From Mycobacterium sp. 1081908.1 (GTDB lineage: Bacteria; Actinomycetota; Actinomycetes; Mycobacteriales; Mycobacteriaceae): a DNA stretch of 64,000 bases. The stretch covers positions 62,001 through 126,000 of the forward strand of contig NZ_LZLY01000119.1 of the NCBI RefSeq assembly GCF_001673535.1. Direction: 5' to 3'. The translations under genes were made by a program, and so were the position numbers. Positions within the stretch are counted from its first letter, which is position 1; every line of letters begins with the position of its first letter. Shown piece after piece: positions 32,801 through 40,033 of this stretch. The notes under the pieces are model-generated. The model ran no database searches. It had not been told where the DNA came from and saw only the letters and a program-made list of their open reading frames with translations.

Positions 32801-33529
32801 GCCGAACACCTGCGGGGAGGCCACCGGCAGGTCGGCGTACCAGTCGTAGAACGACGTCATCGCGCCGCCGATCAGCTCGACGAACCGCGAACCGGCCGCG
32901 TACGACACCATCGACATCGCCGGGATCGGCGAGAACCCGGCGATCCGATCCGGGCCATAGGCCTTGATGGTGTGCACGTGGGCGGCCGCGATCAGTTCGG
33001 TGGCTTCGGCCCAGCTGATCCGCACCAGACCGCCCTTGCCACGCGCCCGCTGGTAGCGGCGCCGGCGCTCCGGGTCGGCCTGGATGTCGGCCCACGCCAG
33101 CACGGGGTCGCCCAGCCGCGCCTTGGCCTCGCGGAACATCTCGACCAGCACGCCGCGGGCGTACGGGTAGCGCACCCGGGTGGGCGAGTAGCTGTACCAG
33201 GAGAACGACGCGCCGCGGGGACACCCGCGCGGCTCGTATTCGGGCCGGTCCGGGCCCACCGAGGGGTAGTCGGTCTGCTGGGTTTCCCAGGTGATGATCC
33301 CGTCCTTGACGTAGATCTTCCAGGAGCAAGACCCCGTGCAGTTCACCCCGTGAGTGGAGCGCACCACCTTGTCGTGGCTCCAGCGGTCGCGGTAAAAGAC
33401 GTCGCCTTCGCGGCCGCCCCGCCGGGTGACGGTGCGCAGGTCGGCGGAGAACTCGCCCGGGGTGAAAAATCGCCCACTGCGTTCCAGTAGCTCCTCGAGC
33501 GGTCCACCAACGTGAGGTGTGACGGTCAA
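29849..33529 (-). CDS. narG: Respiratory nitrate reductase alpha subunit (molybdopterin)
   Basis: 1226-residue catalytic subunit reducing nitrate to nitrite with bis-MGD. The N-terminal FS0 [4Fe-4S] site uses a His plus Cys residues (HGVNCTGSCSWKIYVKDG then CPRGASFSWY). Molybdopterin-binding segments are MWGSNVPITRTPDAHWMAE, GGGICHWFHSD and NGGGWAHYVGQEK. The start is TTG 33529, supported by AGGAGG at 8 nt and by the conserved MTVTPHVGGPLEELLERSG N-terminus. It is the first gene of narGHJI; a 270-bp upstream intergenic carries the promoter. Confidence 0.96.
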   Translation of the reverse strand: MTVTPHVGGPLEELLERSGRFFTPGEFSADLRTVTRRGGREGDVFYRDRWSHDKVVRSTHGVNCTGSCSWKIYVKDGIITWETQQTDYPSVGPDRPEYEPRGCPRGASFSWYSYSPTRVRYPYARGVLVEMFREAKARLGDPVLAWADIQADPERRRRYQRARGKGGLVRISWAEATELIAAAHVHTIKAYGPDRIAGFSPIPAMSMVSYAAGSRFVELIGGAMTSFYDWYADLPVASPQVFGDQTDVPESGDWWDAAYLMMWGSNVPITRTPDAHWMAEARYRGAKVVTVSPDYADNTKFADEWMPCAAGTDGALAMAMGHVILSECYVRNQVPFFVDFARRYTDLPFLIKLERRGEMLVPGKNLTAADLGEAVENAALKPAVFDEATNSVAVPQGSLGFRYGEDGVGKWNLDLGELKPALSVLGSNDSALVHLPSFDTVNGEGDTVARGVPVRQVGDHLVCTVFDLMLAQYGVARPGLPGDWPTGYDDPGQPNTPAWQEPITGVSAAQAIRVAKEFARSAEESGGRSMIIMGGGICHWFHSDAIYRAVLALLMLTGSMGRNGGGWAHYVGQEKVRPLTGFQTMAMATDWSRPPRQVPGASYWYAHTDQWRYDGHGADKLASPVGRGRFAGKHTMDLLASSVAMGWSPFYPQFDRSSLDVADEARAAERDVTEYVAEQLGERKLKLAVADPDNPANWPRVLSVWRANLIGSSGKGGEYFLRHLLGTDSNVQAEPARDGIRPVDVACDSDIPEGKLDLMMSIDFRMTSTTLVSDVVLPAATWYEKADLSSTDMHPYVHAFSAATDPPWETRSDYDAFGAIARAFSAMAKDHLGTRSDVVLTALQHDTSDAMAYPDGTQRDWLHDGGVPVPGRTMAKLTVVERDYAAVYDKWLTLGPLVDTFGVTTKGVTVQPFREVEELAAKFGVMNSGVAAGRPAVTSAERMADVLLLLSGTTNGRLAVEGFRELEKRTGQRLAHLAEGSEERRITYADTQARPVPVITSPEWSGSETGGRRYAPFTINIENLKPFHTLTGRMHFYLAHDWIEELGEHLPVFRPPLDMTRLFGQPELGPTEDGVGLTVRYLTPHSKWSFHSTYQDNLYMLSLSRGGPTMWMSPGDAAKIGVRDNDWVEAVNANGIYVCRAIVSHRMPDGVVYVYHVQERTVDTPRTETNNKRGGNHNALTRVRIKPSHLAGGYGQHSFGFNYLGPTGNQRDEVTVVRRRNQEVTY

Positions 33530-33550
33530 GAGTTAAGCCTCCTAGTAGAT

Positions 33551-33802
33551 CCACGTTGAACCTCGCCATCGGGTTCGAATGCCATCCGGGCGGTGGGCGG
33601 CACCCTAGCGAAATCCCTTGTGGCACATTGGCTTGCGGGCCGTACAGGCGGCCGGATGTGGCGTGGCACCATCGGGATCGCTACTGGCATGCAAATCGAG
33701 GTTACGGTGTTTCGGGGCTGTTACCTTCCGATTTCACGCGTGTCAGCTGCGATAGCGCTGTAGGTTCCCTGCATGCAGGCTGTGGACTTGTTATGAGCCT
33801 GC
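33551..33802. promoter_or_regulatory. narG upstream region
   Basis: 252 bp between narG and mutT2 without a plausible gene. It contains a perfect 12-bp palindrome CCTGCATGCAGG (33768-33779) and two GTTAC half-sites in direct orientation at 33701-33705 and 33720-33724. The latter recall GlnR half-sites, but spacing and orientation do not fit. Which regulator controls nar here cannot be decided from the sequence. Confidence 0.35.
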
Positions 33803-34195
33803 TCACAGCGCCTGGGTCAGGTCCGGTAGCCAGGCGCGATCGGCCGGCACCCAGTCGACGTCGTGCAGCTCGGCGGCGGTGACCCAGCGCAGCGCCCGAT
33901 GGTCGCGCGGGTGGGGCTCGCCGTCAAGCAGGCGCACGCGATACGCCCGCAGCGTCATGGTTTCGTTCAGCGCAATGTCGGTGCCGAGCCGGTCGCCGAC
34001 CGCGATGTCGCCCGCCGCCAGGCCGAGCTCCTCGGCCAGCTCGCGGGCCAGCGCGTCGCGCTCGGTTTCGCCGGGCGCGACCTTGCCGCCCGGCAGCTCC
34101 CACCGGCCGGCCAGTTCCGGCGGCCGGACCCGCTGCGCGACCAAGACCCGGGAGCCGGAGATGACCGCTGCGGCGACGACGATCTGGGTCGGCAT
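33803..34195 (-). CDS. mutT2: Nudix hydrolase MutT2 (8-oxo-dGTP/CTP pyrophosphatase)
   Basis: 130-residue Nudix protein: the box GKVAPGETERDALARELAEE-LGL matches GX5EX7REUXEEXGU near residues 37-59. MutT2 (Rv1160) sanitises oxidised or unusual pyrimidine and purine nucleotides. ATG 34195 is used; an in-frame GTG at 34204 directly follows a TATACC element and could be a leaderless start. Divergent from the pterin dehydratase with only 25 bp between them. Confidence 0.9.
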   Translation of the reverse strand: MPTQIVVAAAVISGSRVLVAQRVRPPELAGRWELPGGKVAPGETERDALARELAEELGLAAGDIAVGDRLGTDIALNETMTLRAYRVRLLDGEPHPRDHRALRWVTAAELHDVDWVPADRAWLPDLTQAL

Positions 34196-34202
34196 GGCCA
34201 GC

Positions 34203-34214
34203 ACGGTATACCGT
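34203..34214. promoter_or_regulatory. Palindromic shared promoter element between mutT2 and the pterin dehydratase
   Basis: ACGGTATACCGT is a perfect 12-bp palindrome in the 25-bp gap. Each strand presents TATACC 9 to 10 nt before a start codon, so the two genes may be transcribed as near-leaderless messages from one symmetrical -10 region, or the palindrome may be an operator. TATACC lacks the final T of the mycobacterial TANNNT consensus. Confidence 0.45.
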
Positions 34215-34220
34215 CGGGAT

Positions 34221-34505
34221 ATGGCTGTGTTAACGGATGAGCAAGTGGACGCCGCACTGCCCGAACTCAACGGATGGGAGCGTGTCGACGGCGCCCTGCG
34301 CCGCTCGATCAAGTTCCCCGCGTTCCTCGACGGCATCGACGCCGTGCGCCGGGTGGCCGAGCACGCCGAGAGCAAGGATCATCACCCCGACATCGATATC
34401 CGTTGGCGGACGGTGACTTTCGCGTTGGTCACGCATTCCGAGGGTGGCATCACCCAGAACGACGTCGACATGGCGCGCGACATCGACGGGATCGTCGGGG
34501 GCTAG
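34221..34505 (+). CDS. Pterin-4a-carbinolamine dehydratase-like protein (Rv1159A)
   Basis: 94-residue PCD/DCoH-family protein. It has AEHAESKDHHPDIDIRWRTV, which carries the E-x-x-x-H-H-P-[DE] catalytic motif, and THSEGGITQNDVDMARDID. The family dehydrates 4a-hydroxytetrahydropterins; the partner hydroxylase in mycobacteria is unclear. The last 4 nt (CTAG) are shared with the convergent pimE stop. Confidence 0.9.
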   Translation: MAVLTDEQVDAALPELNGWERVDGALRRSIKFPAFLDGIDAVRRVAEHAESKDHHPDIDIRWRTVTFALVTHSEGGITQNDVDMARDIDGIVGG

Positions 34506-35749
34506 GCCGTCGAGGCCTCGGCCTCTCGTCGCCCGGCGGCCGCCATCCAGATCAGCGTCGCCGTCGCCGCGACGATGTAGATCAGCCCGGCCCAGGCCAG
34601 GTACCACGGCCGGCCGATCTGCCAGATCGTCGGTTGCGCGAAGCTCAGCAACCACGGCACGCCGACGATGGTGAGCGCCAACCAGCCCCAGCCGACGGCG
34701 CGGGCGCCGGGCCAGCCGCGCGGCGGCCCGTGAATCGCCCAGATCATCAGCGGAACCAGCCACACCCAGTGGTGGGTCCACGAGATCGGTGAGAGCAGCA
34801 GCCCGAACAACTCGACCACCAGCAACCTGCCCAGCCGGTCGGCCGGGTCCAGCGCCCGCCAGGCCAGGACGGCCAGCGCCGCCGTCACGGCCAGGGCGGC
34901 CACCACCAGCGGACCGAACCCGGCGTCGTGGCCGAGGATCCGTGAGATGCCACCGCGCCAGGATTGATTGAACGACGTGGCGATCGGCCCCACCCGGTGC
35001 GCGTCGCCCAGCAGATCGGTGAAGTAGTAGCGGGCCTGATCGCCGACGACCAGGACCGACACGCCGACGGTGGCCAGGAAGACCACCGCCGAGAACACCG
35101 CGGCACCCCAGCGCCGAACGCCCAACAGGTACACCCCGGCGATCGCCGGCGTCAGCTTGATCCCGGCCGCCACGCCGACCAGCAGCCCCGATAGCCACCA
35201 GCGGGTCGTCCAGGCCGCCCACAGCACCGCCAGCATGAGCAGCACGTTCACCTGGCCGTAGTCGAAGGTGCTGCGCAGCGGCTCGATCCAGATGGTGATC
35301 GCCGTCCACAGCATCGCGACGCGGTGACCTGCCCCGGCGGGCACGCCGATCAGGCGCTGGCTGATCCGGATCGCGCCGTACAACGCGGCCATCGTCGCGA
35401 CCTGCCACAGGAACGCCACCAGAGGAAACGGCAGCAGATGCAGCGGGTAGAACACGACCGCCGCGAACGGCGGATACGTGAACGGCAGCGGGAAGTCCGG
35501 CGTCTGGTCGGCGTAGGCGTAGCTGTACAGCGTGCCCGGATGGTCGATGGCGGCGGCGCCGCCGAGGTAGACGTGCAGGTCGACGAAGTTCGCGCCGTTG
35601 GGCGCCAGGTATGTCCAGGCCAGGCGCGCGGCGACGCTCGCGATCAGCAGCGCGGGGGCGGCCGCCTGAAGCGGGCTCGCCAGCCGCCGGGTGAGGGGTG
35701 CCGCCGGGGCGGCGGCCGGGATGGTGTCTATCCGCCCGACTTTAGCCAT
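34502..35749 (-). CDS. pimE: Polyprenol-phosphate-mannose-dependent alpha-1,2-mannosyltransferase PimE
   Basis: Adds the fifth mannose (AcPIM4 to AcPIM5) on the periplasmic face, committing PIMs to the polar branch. 415 residues, GT-C/GT87 fold with about ten hydrophobic helices. The first loop carries NFVDLHVYLGG with Asp57, corresponding to the essential Asp58 reported for the M. tuberculosis enzyme. LpqW, genetically linked to PimE, is encoded 10 kb away. The upstream gap is shared with a divergent secreted-protein gene. Confidence 0.92.
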   Translation of the reverse strand: MAKVGRIDTIPAAAPAAPLTRRLASPLQAAAPALLIASVAARLAWTYLAPNGANFVDLHVYLGGAAAIDHPGTLYSYAYADQTPDFPLPFTYPPFAAVVFYPLHLLPFPLVAFLWQVATMAALYGAIRISQRLIGVPAGAGHRVAMLWTAITIWIEPLRSTFDYGQVNVLLMLAVLWAAWTTRWWLSGLLVGVAAGIKLTPAIAGVYLLGVRRWGAAVFSAVVFLATVGVSVLVVGDQARYYFTDLLGDAHRVGPIATSFNQSWRGGISRILGHDAGFGPLVVAALAVTAALAVLAWRALDPADRLGRLLVVELFGLLLSPISWTHHWVWLVPLMIWAIHGPPRGWPGARAVGWGWLALTIVGVPWLLSFAQPTIWQIGRPWYLAWAGLIYIVAATATLIWMAAAGRREAEASTA

Positions 35750-35812
35750 CGCGGCGGCCGCCCGGTCACCGCCGTCACTCGTATCGGTAACGATCGAATA
35801 AATGCCACACGT

Positions 35813-35827
35813 GTCACTTGAGTCACA
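35813..35827 (+). promoter_or_regulatory. MtrA-box-like direct repeat upstream of the Rv1158c-like gene
   Basis: GTCAC at 35813 and 35822 repeat with a 9-bp period (GTCACttgaGTCACa), the arrangement described for MtrA response-regulator sites. A TAGCTT hexamer at 35840-35845 could be the -10 for the rightward gene, putting the repeat near -30. Just upstream is the palindrome ACACGTGT (35807-35814). Confidence 0.45.
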
Positions 35828-35881
35828 CCAGTATCAAAGTAGCTTCGGCGCTGGACCCGTCATCGACAACCAGGGAGAGTC

Positions 35882-36565
35882 ATGCCAACCATCTGGACCT
35901 ATTTGCGAGCGGCCGCCGTCGTGGTCGGTTCGTCCGCCGCCCTACTGACGGGCGGCATCGCCCACGCCGACCCCGTGCCCGCCCCGCCGGTGCCGAACAT
36001 TCCGCAGCAGCTGATCAGCTCGGCGGCCAACGCACCTCAAATCCTGCAAAACCTCGCTACCGCCCTCGGCGCCACCCCGCCCGCGGCGCCGGCCTCGCCC
36101 GGCATCACGTTCCCGGGAATGCCGTCGGCGACCTCGCCGGTGTCGCCTTCGGCGGGTATCCCGTCCATTCCGGGGCTCACCCCGCCCGCCGCGGCCACGG
36201 CCCCGGCGGCGACGCCGACGATTCCGGGCCTCGGCCAGATCCCCGGCCTGGCCCAGGCGCCGGCGGCACCCGCGGTCCCGGCCGCCCCGTCGATTCCGGG
36301 TCTGCCCGCCATCCCGGGGCTGTCGTCGCCGGCGGCTCCGGCCGCGCCGGCCACCCCGCAGATCCCCCAGGCGAAGGTGGACATGCCGGCGCTGCCGTCC
36401 GGTCTGCCGGTCAATGTGCCCGCGCAGCTGACGATTCCGCAGGATCTGCAGGCGCTGGCCGGGGGCCAGGCGCCGGCGGCTCCCGCCACGCCGGCCGCAC
36501 CGGCCGCGCCGGCGCTGCCGTCGCTGACCAACCCGATGGCGCCGCTGCTCGCGGCCATTCCCTGA
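35882..36565 (+). CDS. Secreted Ala/Pro-rich protein (Rv1158c-like)
   Basis: 227 residues with a signal peptide (MPTIWTYLRAAAVVVGSSAA then LLTGGIAHA) and a mature chain almost entirely of Pro/Ala/Ile/Gly runs such as IPGLGQIPGLAQAP and IPGLPAIPGL. The GGGAG purine tract lies about 5 nt before ATG 35882. The composition suggests an extended, cell-wall-spanning exported protein; function unknown. It precedes the related Rv1157c-like gene by 45 bp. Confidence 0.82.
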   Translation: MPTIWTYLRAAAVVVGSSAALLTGGIAHADPVPAPPVPNIPQQLISSAANAPQILQNLATALGATPPAAPASPGITFPGMPSATSPVSPSAGIPSIPGLTPPAAATAPAATPTIPGLGQIPGLAQAPAAPAVPAAPSIPGLPAIPGLSSPAAPAAPATPQIPQAKVDMPALPSGLPVNVPAQLTIPQDLQALAGGQAPAAPATPAAPAAPALPSLTNPMAPLLAAIP

Positions 36566-36610
36566 GCAGCCCGCTAGACAGCAAACCCACAACCTAGACC
36601 GGAGGGCATC

Positions 36611-37636
36611 GTGGTAAGCACTCGCAATCTGTCCAAGGGTTTGGCCGCTGTCGTCACGGCGTCGGCCGCCGCGTTCGGGTTCTGCCCGAGCGCGGTGGCC
36701 GACCCGGCGGCGCCGCAGCCGACACCGCAGGCGAACTCGACCCAGCAGCTGCCGGGCCTGCCCGCTTTGTCGGAGCTGAGCCCCATAATCCAGCAGGCGG
36801 CAAGCAATCCCGGGCAGGCCACACAGCTGCTGATGGCGGCCGCTCAGGCGTTCACCCACAATCCGACCGCGCCCGCCGAATCCAAAAACGTTGCGGCGTC
36901 GGTGAATAAGTTCGTGGCCGAGCCGGGTGCGCCGGAGACCGCGCCGGCGCAGCACGTGCCTCCGCTGGGCATCGAGCCCGGGCTGCAGTCGCACCTGCCG
37001 CCGGGCATCGATCCGGCTCGCGCGGCGGGCCCGGGGCCCGTTACGGCACCCCAGGCCGCCCCGTCTGCCGCCACGCCGCCGGCCGCCACTCCGGGCACCG
37101 AGCCCGTCGCGGCCGCCGTCCCGCCGCCGGCAGCCGCCGCAGCACCGGCACCCGCCGCGGCACCGGCCCCCGCCCCGGACGCCGCACCCGCGCCCGCACC
37201 GGCTCCCGCGCCGGGGTTGGGGCCTGACGCCCCGCCCACGCAGGACTTCATGTATCCCTCGATCGGCACGAATTGCCTTGCGGACGGCAGCAGTTCGATC
37301 GCGACCGCACTGTCGGTGGCGGGGCCGGCCAAGATCCCGACGCCGGGACCCGGGCCGGGCCAGACCGCCTACGTGTTCACCGCCGTCGGCACGCCCGGAC
37401 CCGCCGAGGTGCAGAAGCTGCCGCTGAACGTCACCTGGGTGAACCTGACCACCGGCAAGTCGGGGACGGTCGCGCTCAAGCCACGCACCGACATCAACGG
37501 CGACGGCCCCACGACGCTGACGGCGATCGTCGACACCGGTTCCGGCAGCATCATGTCGACGATCTTCGGGCAGGTCACCACCAAGGAAAAGCAGTGCCAG
37601 TTCATGCCCACGATCGGCTCGACTGTGGTGCCCTAG
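36611..37636 (+). CDS. Secreted Ala/Pro-rich protein with C-terminal folded domain (Rv1157c-like)
   Basis: 341 residues: signal peptide (KGLAAVVTASAAAFGFCPSA then VADPAAP), an Ala/Pro-rich middle (about 100-215), and a C-terminal domain with two Cys (TNCLADGSSS and KEKQCQFMP) that probably form a disulfide. GGAGGG precedes GTG 36611 by 4 nt. Paired with the preceding Rv1158c-like gene as in M. tuberculosis. Function unknown. The last 4 nt (CTAG) overlap the convergent gene. Confidence 0.82.
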   Translation: MVSTRNLSKGLAAVVTASAAAFGFCPSAVADPAAPQPTPQANSTQQLPGLPALSELSPIIQQAASNPGQATQLLMAAAQAFTHNPTAPAESKNVAASVNKFVAEPGAPETAPAQHVPPLGIEPGLQSHLPPGIDPARAAGPGPVTAPQAAPSAATPPAATPGTEPVAAAVPPPAAAAAPAPAAAPAPAPDAAPAPAPAPAPGLGPDAPPTQDFMYPSIGTNCLADGSSSIATALSVAGPAKIPTPGPGPGQTAYVFTAVGTPGPAEVQKLPLNVTWVNLTTGKSGTVALKPRTDINGDGPTTLTAIVDTGSGSIMSTIFGQVTTKEKQCQFMPTIGSTVVP

Positions 37637-38247
37637 GCTTTCCAGCCGGGCGAGCGGCCGAGGTGGCTGAGAATGCGGTCGAGGTCGCTCGCGCCGTCGG
37701 ACGCGGTGAGGGCCGGGCCGAACGGGGCGCCGTCGGTCGTGCGGTAGTCACCGTCGGGAACGAAGAACACCAGCGGTAGCACGGCGGCCACCACGTCGTC
37801 CGACAGCGCCAGGTCGGCGCCGATGCTCCGCGCGACGTCCCAGCCGTGCACCACGTAGTCAACGAAGTGGAAGCCGATCGCGATCGCGCCCGGGAAGGCC
37901 GCCCTGGGGCCGAATTCGGGCAACGCAAAACTCGCGTCGAGCACCCCGTCGGCGGCGAACGCATCGAGCACGTCGGCGGCGGCCCTGGCGTAGCTGCCGC
38001 CGGGATCGGCCGCGACGGCGGCACGGACGCGGCCGGGCGCCCAAACGGCCTCGTTCGCGCCGTGGCCCCGCGCCGCGGCCGCGAACCCATGGTGCTGCGC
38101 GGTCATGTGGGCGAGCAGGTCCAGCAGGTTCCAGCCCGCGCAGGGCGTCGGGCGGTGCAGATCGTCGCGGGTGACGGCCGCGACAACGTCGACGGACGCC
38201 TGCACGGCGAGGCGGTGGAACGGTCGAACGTCGGAAATAGTATGCAT
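37633..38247 (-). CDS. TIGR03086-type DinB/MDMPI-family metal-binding protein
   Basis: 204 residues. The MDMPI N-terminal signature TPCAGWNLLDLLAHMTAQHH (metal-ligand His) and a second ligand region FVDYVVHGWDVARSIG are clear. Family members are mycothiol-linked or of unknown activity. It is divergent from a MarR-type regulator across 50 bp containing several inverted repeats, so it is probably that regulator's target. Confidence 0.8.
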   Translation of the reverse strand: MHTISDVRPFHRLAVQASVDVVAAVTRDDLHRPTPCAGWNLLDLLAHMTAQHHGFAAAARGHGANEAVWAPGRVRAAVAADPGGSYARAAADVLDAFAADGVLDASFALPEFGPRAAFPGAIAIGFHFVDYVVHGWDVARSIGADLALSDDVVAAVLPLVFFVPDGDYRTTDGAPFGPALTASDGASDLDRILSHLGRSPGWKA

Positions 38248-38271
38248 TTGTAGATCGTATGCAACCGCATA
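38241..38271. promoter_or_regulatory. MarR operator candidates in the DinB-protein/MarR divergent promoter
   Basis: TATGC-aacc-GCATA (38258-38271) is a perfect inverted repeat, and a further TATGCA at 38241-38246 gives a repeated half-site. The region is far more AT-rich than its surroundings. MarR proteins usually bind such inverted repeats and repress both divergent genes. Confidence 0.5.
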
Positions 38272-38297
38272 TTATATGTCAACGCTACGCTTCCTGC

Positions 38298-38723
38298 ATG
38301 GCGACGAGGCGTCCCGATCTCGCGGCGATGATGGCGCCGCTGGTTCGCGAGATGATGGCGGCCGAGGCGCCCGCGCTCGAGGCGCATGGATTGTCGATGT
38401 GGGGCTACATCGTGCTGAGCGCGCTCGATCGCGCGCCGGTGCGCAGCCAAGCCGCTCTCGCGGAGGCGATCGGCGCCGACAAGACGCGCATCATCCCCAC
38501 CCTCGACGACTTGCAGGATCGGGGCTACATCGAACGCCGGCCCGACCCGGACGACCGGCGCGTGCGGCTGCTCGCGCTCACCGAGGCGGGCCGGGCCGTG
38601 AAAGATGCTGCGCAGCAAGACATCCAGCGCGGCGAAGAGCGCTGGCTCGGGCGGCTGTCGGCCGACGATCGCCGCGTGTTCCTAAGCGTCCTGCGTCAGC
38701 TGTCGGCCACCGACGGCGGCTAG
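38298..38723 (+). CDS. MarR-family transcriptional regulator
   Basis: 141 residues with a winged helix: SQAALAEAIGADKTRIIPTL, then the wing IERRPDPDDRRVRLLALTEAG typical of MarR proteins. ATG 38298 is preferred because it begins just before the first helix. Its TAG abuts the stop of the convergent DUF1059 gene with no base between. Likely controls the divergent DinB-type gene and itself. Confidence 0.85.
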   Translation: MATRRPDLAAMMAPLVREMMAAEAPALEAHGLSMWGYIVLSALDRAPVRSQAALAEAIGADKTRIIPTLDDLQDRGYIERRPDPDDRRVRLLALTEAGRAVKDAAQQDIQRGEERWLGRLSADDRRVFLSVLRQLSATDGG

Positions 38724-38870
38724 CTAGTACGCCATGAAGAGGATGGCGTCCCGGTCGTACTCGAGGCCCGGGTGGGCGCTGGCGAGGTGAGCCTGGGTGA
38801 GCTCGACCAGCTCGTCCTCATCCTTGCCGGCGATGGCTTCGCCGCAGGGACACGTTATGTGTGTCTTCAC
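38724..38870 (-). CDS. DUF1059-family 48-residue protein
   Basis: Starts VKTHITCPCGEAIAGKDEDE and continues LVELTQAHLASAHPGLEYDR, ending DAILFMAY. The CPCG pair and the downstream HLASAHP match the DUF1059 pattern (small Cys/His proteins, function unknown). GTG 38870 overlaps the stop of the HhH-GPD gene as GTGA, so it is translationally coupled. Too short for a 60-residue ORF cutoff. Confidence 0.75.
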   Translation of the reverse strand: MKTHITCPCGEAIAGKDEDELVELTQAHLASAHPGLEYDRDAILFMAY

Positions 38871-39448
38871 GTTGCCGCCTTTCCCTTCGCTGCTGCCTTC
38901 ATCTGCTTTTTATACGAACGCACCTTCCCGAGGGACTGTGCGTCGACGATGTCGGCGACGGACAGGTGCGTTCCACGCTTGCCGAAGTCCCCGGCCGCGT
39001 CGCGCCAGCCCGTCGGCGTCACGCCGTACTGCTTGCCGAGCAGCGCCAGGAAGATCTTCGCCTTCTGCTCGCCGAAACCGGGCAGCCCCTTGAGCCGGCG
39101 CAGCAGCTCGTGTCCGTCGGGCTTGCCGGCCGTCCACAGCCCCGCGGCGTCGCCGTCGTAGCGGTCCACGATGATCTGCGCCAGGGCCTGGATGCGCTTT
39201 GCCATCGATCCCGGGAAGCGGTGCACCGCAGGCCTTTCCGAGCACAGCGCGGCGAACTTCTCCGGGTCGTAGTCGGCGATCGTCGCCGCGTCCAGGCCGC
39301 CCATCCGGTCCGCGATCTTCTTCGGGCCGGCGAAGGCCGTCTCGAACGGCACCTGTTGGTCCAGCAGCATGCCGACCAGCAATGCGAACGGGTCGTCTTC
39401 GAGCAGCGCGTCGGCCTCGGGCTCCTGCGCCAGGCAGAGCTTCGACAT
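38867..39448 (-). CDS. HhH-GPD-type base-excision-repair protein (Rv1156-like)
   Basis: 193 residues. The helix-hairpin-helix LKGLPGFGEQKAKIFLALLG sits near residues 118-138, followed by a C-terminal Lys-rich tail. The fold is that of DNA glycosylases related to endonuclease III/AlkA, but no Fe-S cysteines are present and the usual catalytic Asp is not obvious, so activity is unproven. Operon partner of the DUF1059 gene. Confidence 0.82.
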   Translation of the reverse strand: MSKLCLAQEPEADALLEDDPFALLVGMLLDQQVPFETAFAGPKKIADRMGGLDAATIADYDPEKFAALCSERPAVHRFPGSMAKRIQALAQIIVDRYDGDAAGLWTAGKPDGHELLRRLKGLPGFGEQKAKIFLALLGKQYGVTPTGWRDAAGDFGKRGTHLSVADIVDAQSLGKVRSYKKQMKAAAKGKAAT

Positions 39449-39479
39449 ACGCCGACTTTAGCGCCCGGGCTATCGTGGC

Positions 39480-40007
39480 GTGGTGGTGGATGAGGCCAAA
39501 TTGGAACTGATGCTGGCCCGGGACGAACTTCATCAGCTCGTGACCGCCTACTGCCGGGCCGTCGACCGCGCCGACTACGAAGCGCTCCGCGGCCTGTACC
39601 ACCCCGACGCGACCGACTCGCACGGCTCGTTCTCGACGGGCGGCGTCGAACAGTTCATCGAGCAACTACGGGCCGCCGAACCGTATGTGCGCGTCTCCCA
39701 ACACAACGTCACCACAACGAATTTCGTGGTCGAGGGCGACACGGCCCGCGGCGAGATCTACTGCCTGGTATTCCACACCTTCGCCGGCCCCGATCACGAC
39801 ATCGACGTGATCATCGGCGGCCGGTATCTGGACCGGTACCTCAAACACGACGGCGCCTGGAAGTTCAGCCACCGCACGATCGTGGCGGATTGGGCGTACC
39901 AGAAGGACCCGTCCGAAGTGAACTTCGGACACCCGAGCACCCGCGGCAGCCTGCGCGGCCAGCCCGGCCAGGCCGACCCGTCGATCGGGCTGTTCACACC
40001 GGGCTGA
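39480..40007 (+). CDS. SnoaL/NTF2-like protein
   Basis: 175 residues of the NTF2-like SnoaL_4 family. It begins LELMLARDELHQLVTAYCRA then VDRADYEALRGLYHPDATDS, with RYLDRYLKHDGAWKFSHRTI later, the layout of ring-hydroxylating-dioxygenase beta-like and dehydratase-like enzymes. The substrate is unknown. Three consecutive GTG codons at 39480-39488 are possible starts; TATCGT at 39471-39476 is a plausible -10 for a leaderless start. Confidence 0.75.
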   Translation: MVVDEAKLELMLARDELHQLVTAYCRAVDRADYEALRGLYHPDATDSHGSFSTGGVEQFIEQLRAAEPYVRVSQHNVTTTNFVVEGDTARGEIYCLVFHTFAGPDHDIDVIIGGRYLDRYLKHDGAWKFSHRTIVADWAYQKDPSEVNFGHPSTRGSLRGQPGQADPSIGLFTPG

Positions 40008-40033
40008 ACCGCCTCGGCTGGCATCCTGTCGGG

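Noticed and set aside
29939..33490. 1183-codon open frame on the plus strand opposite narG
   Set aside because: It mirrors narG codons in antisense, a known artefact of very high GC third positions; translation is low-complexity Arg/Gly/Val-rich with no domain.
33701..33724. GlnR box upstream of narG
   Set aside because: Two GTTAC half-sites exist but in direct orientation with 19-bp spacing, not the accepted GlnR arrangement.
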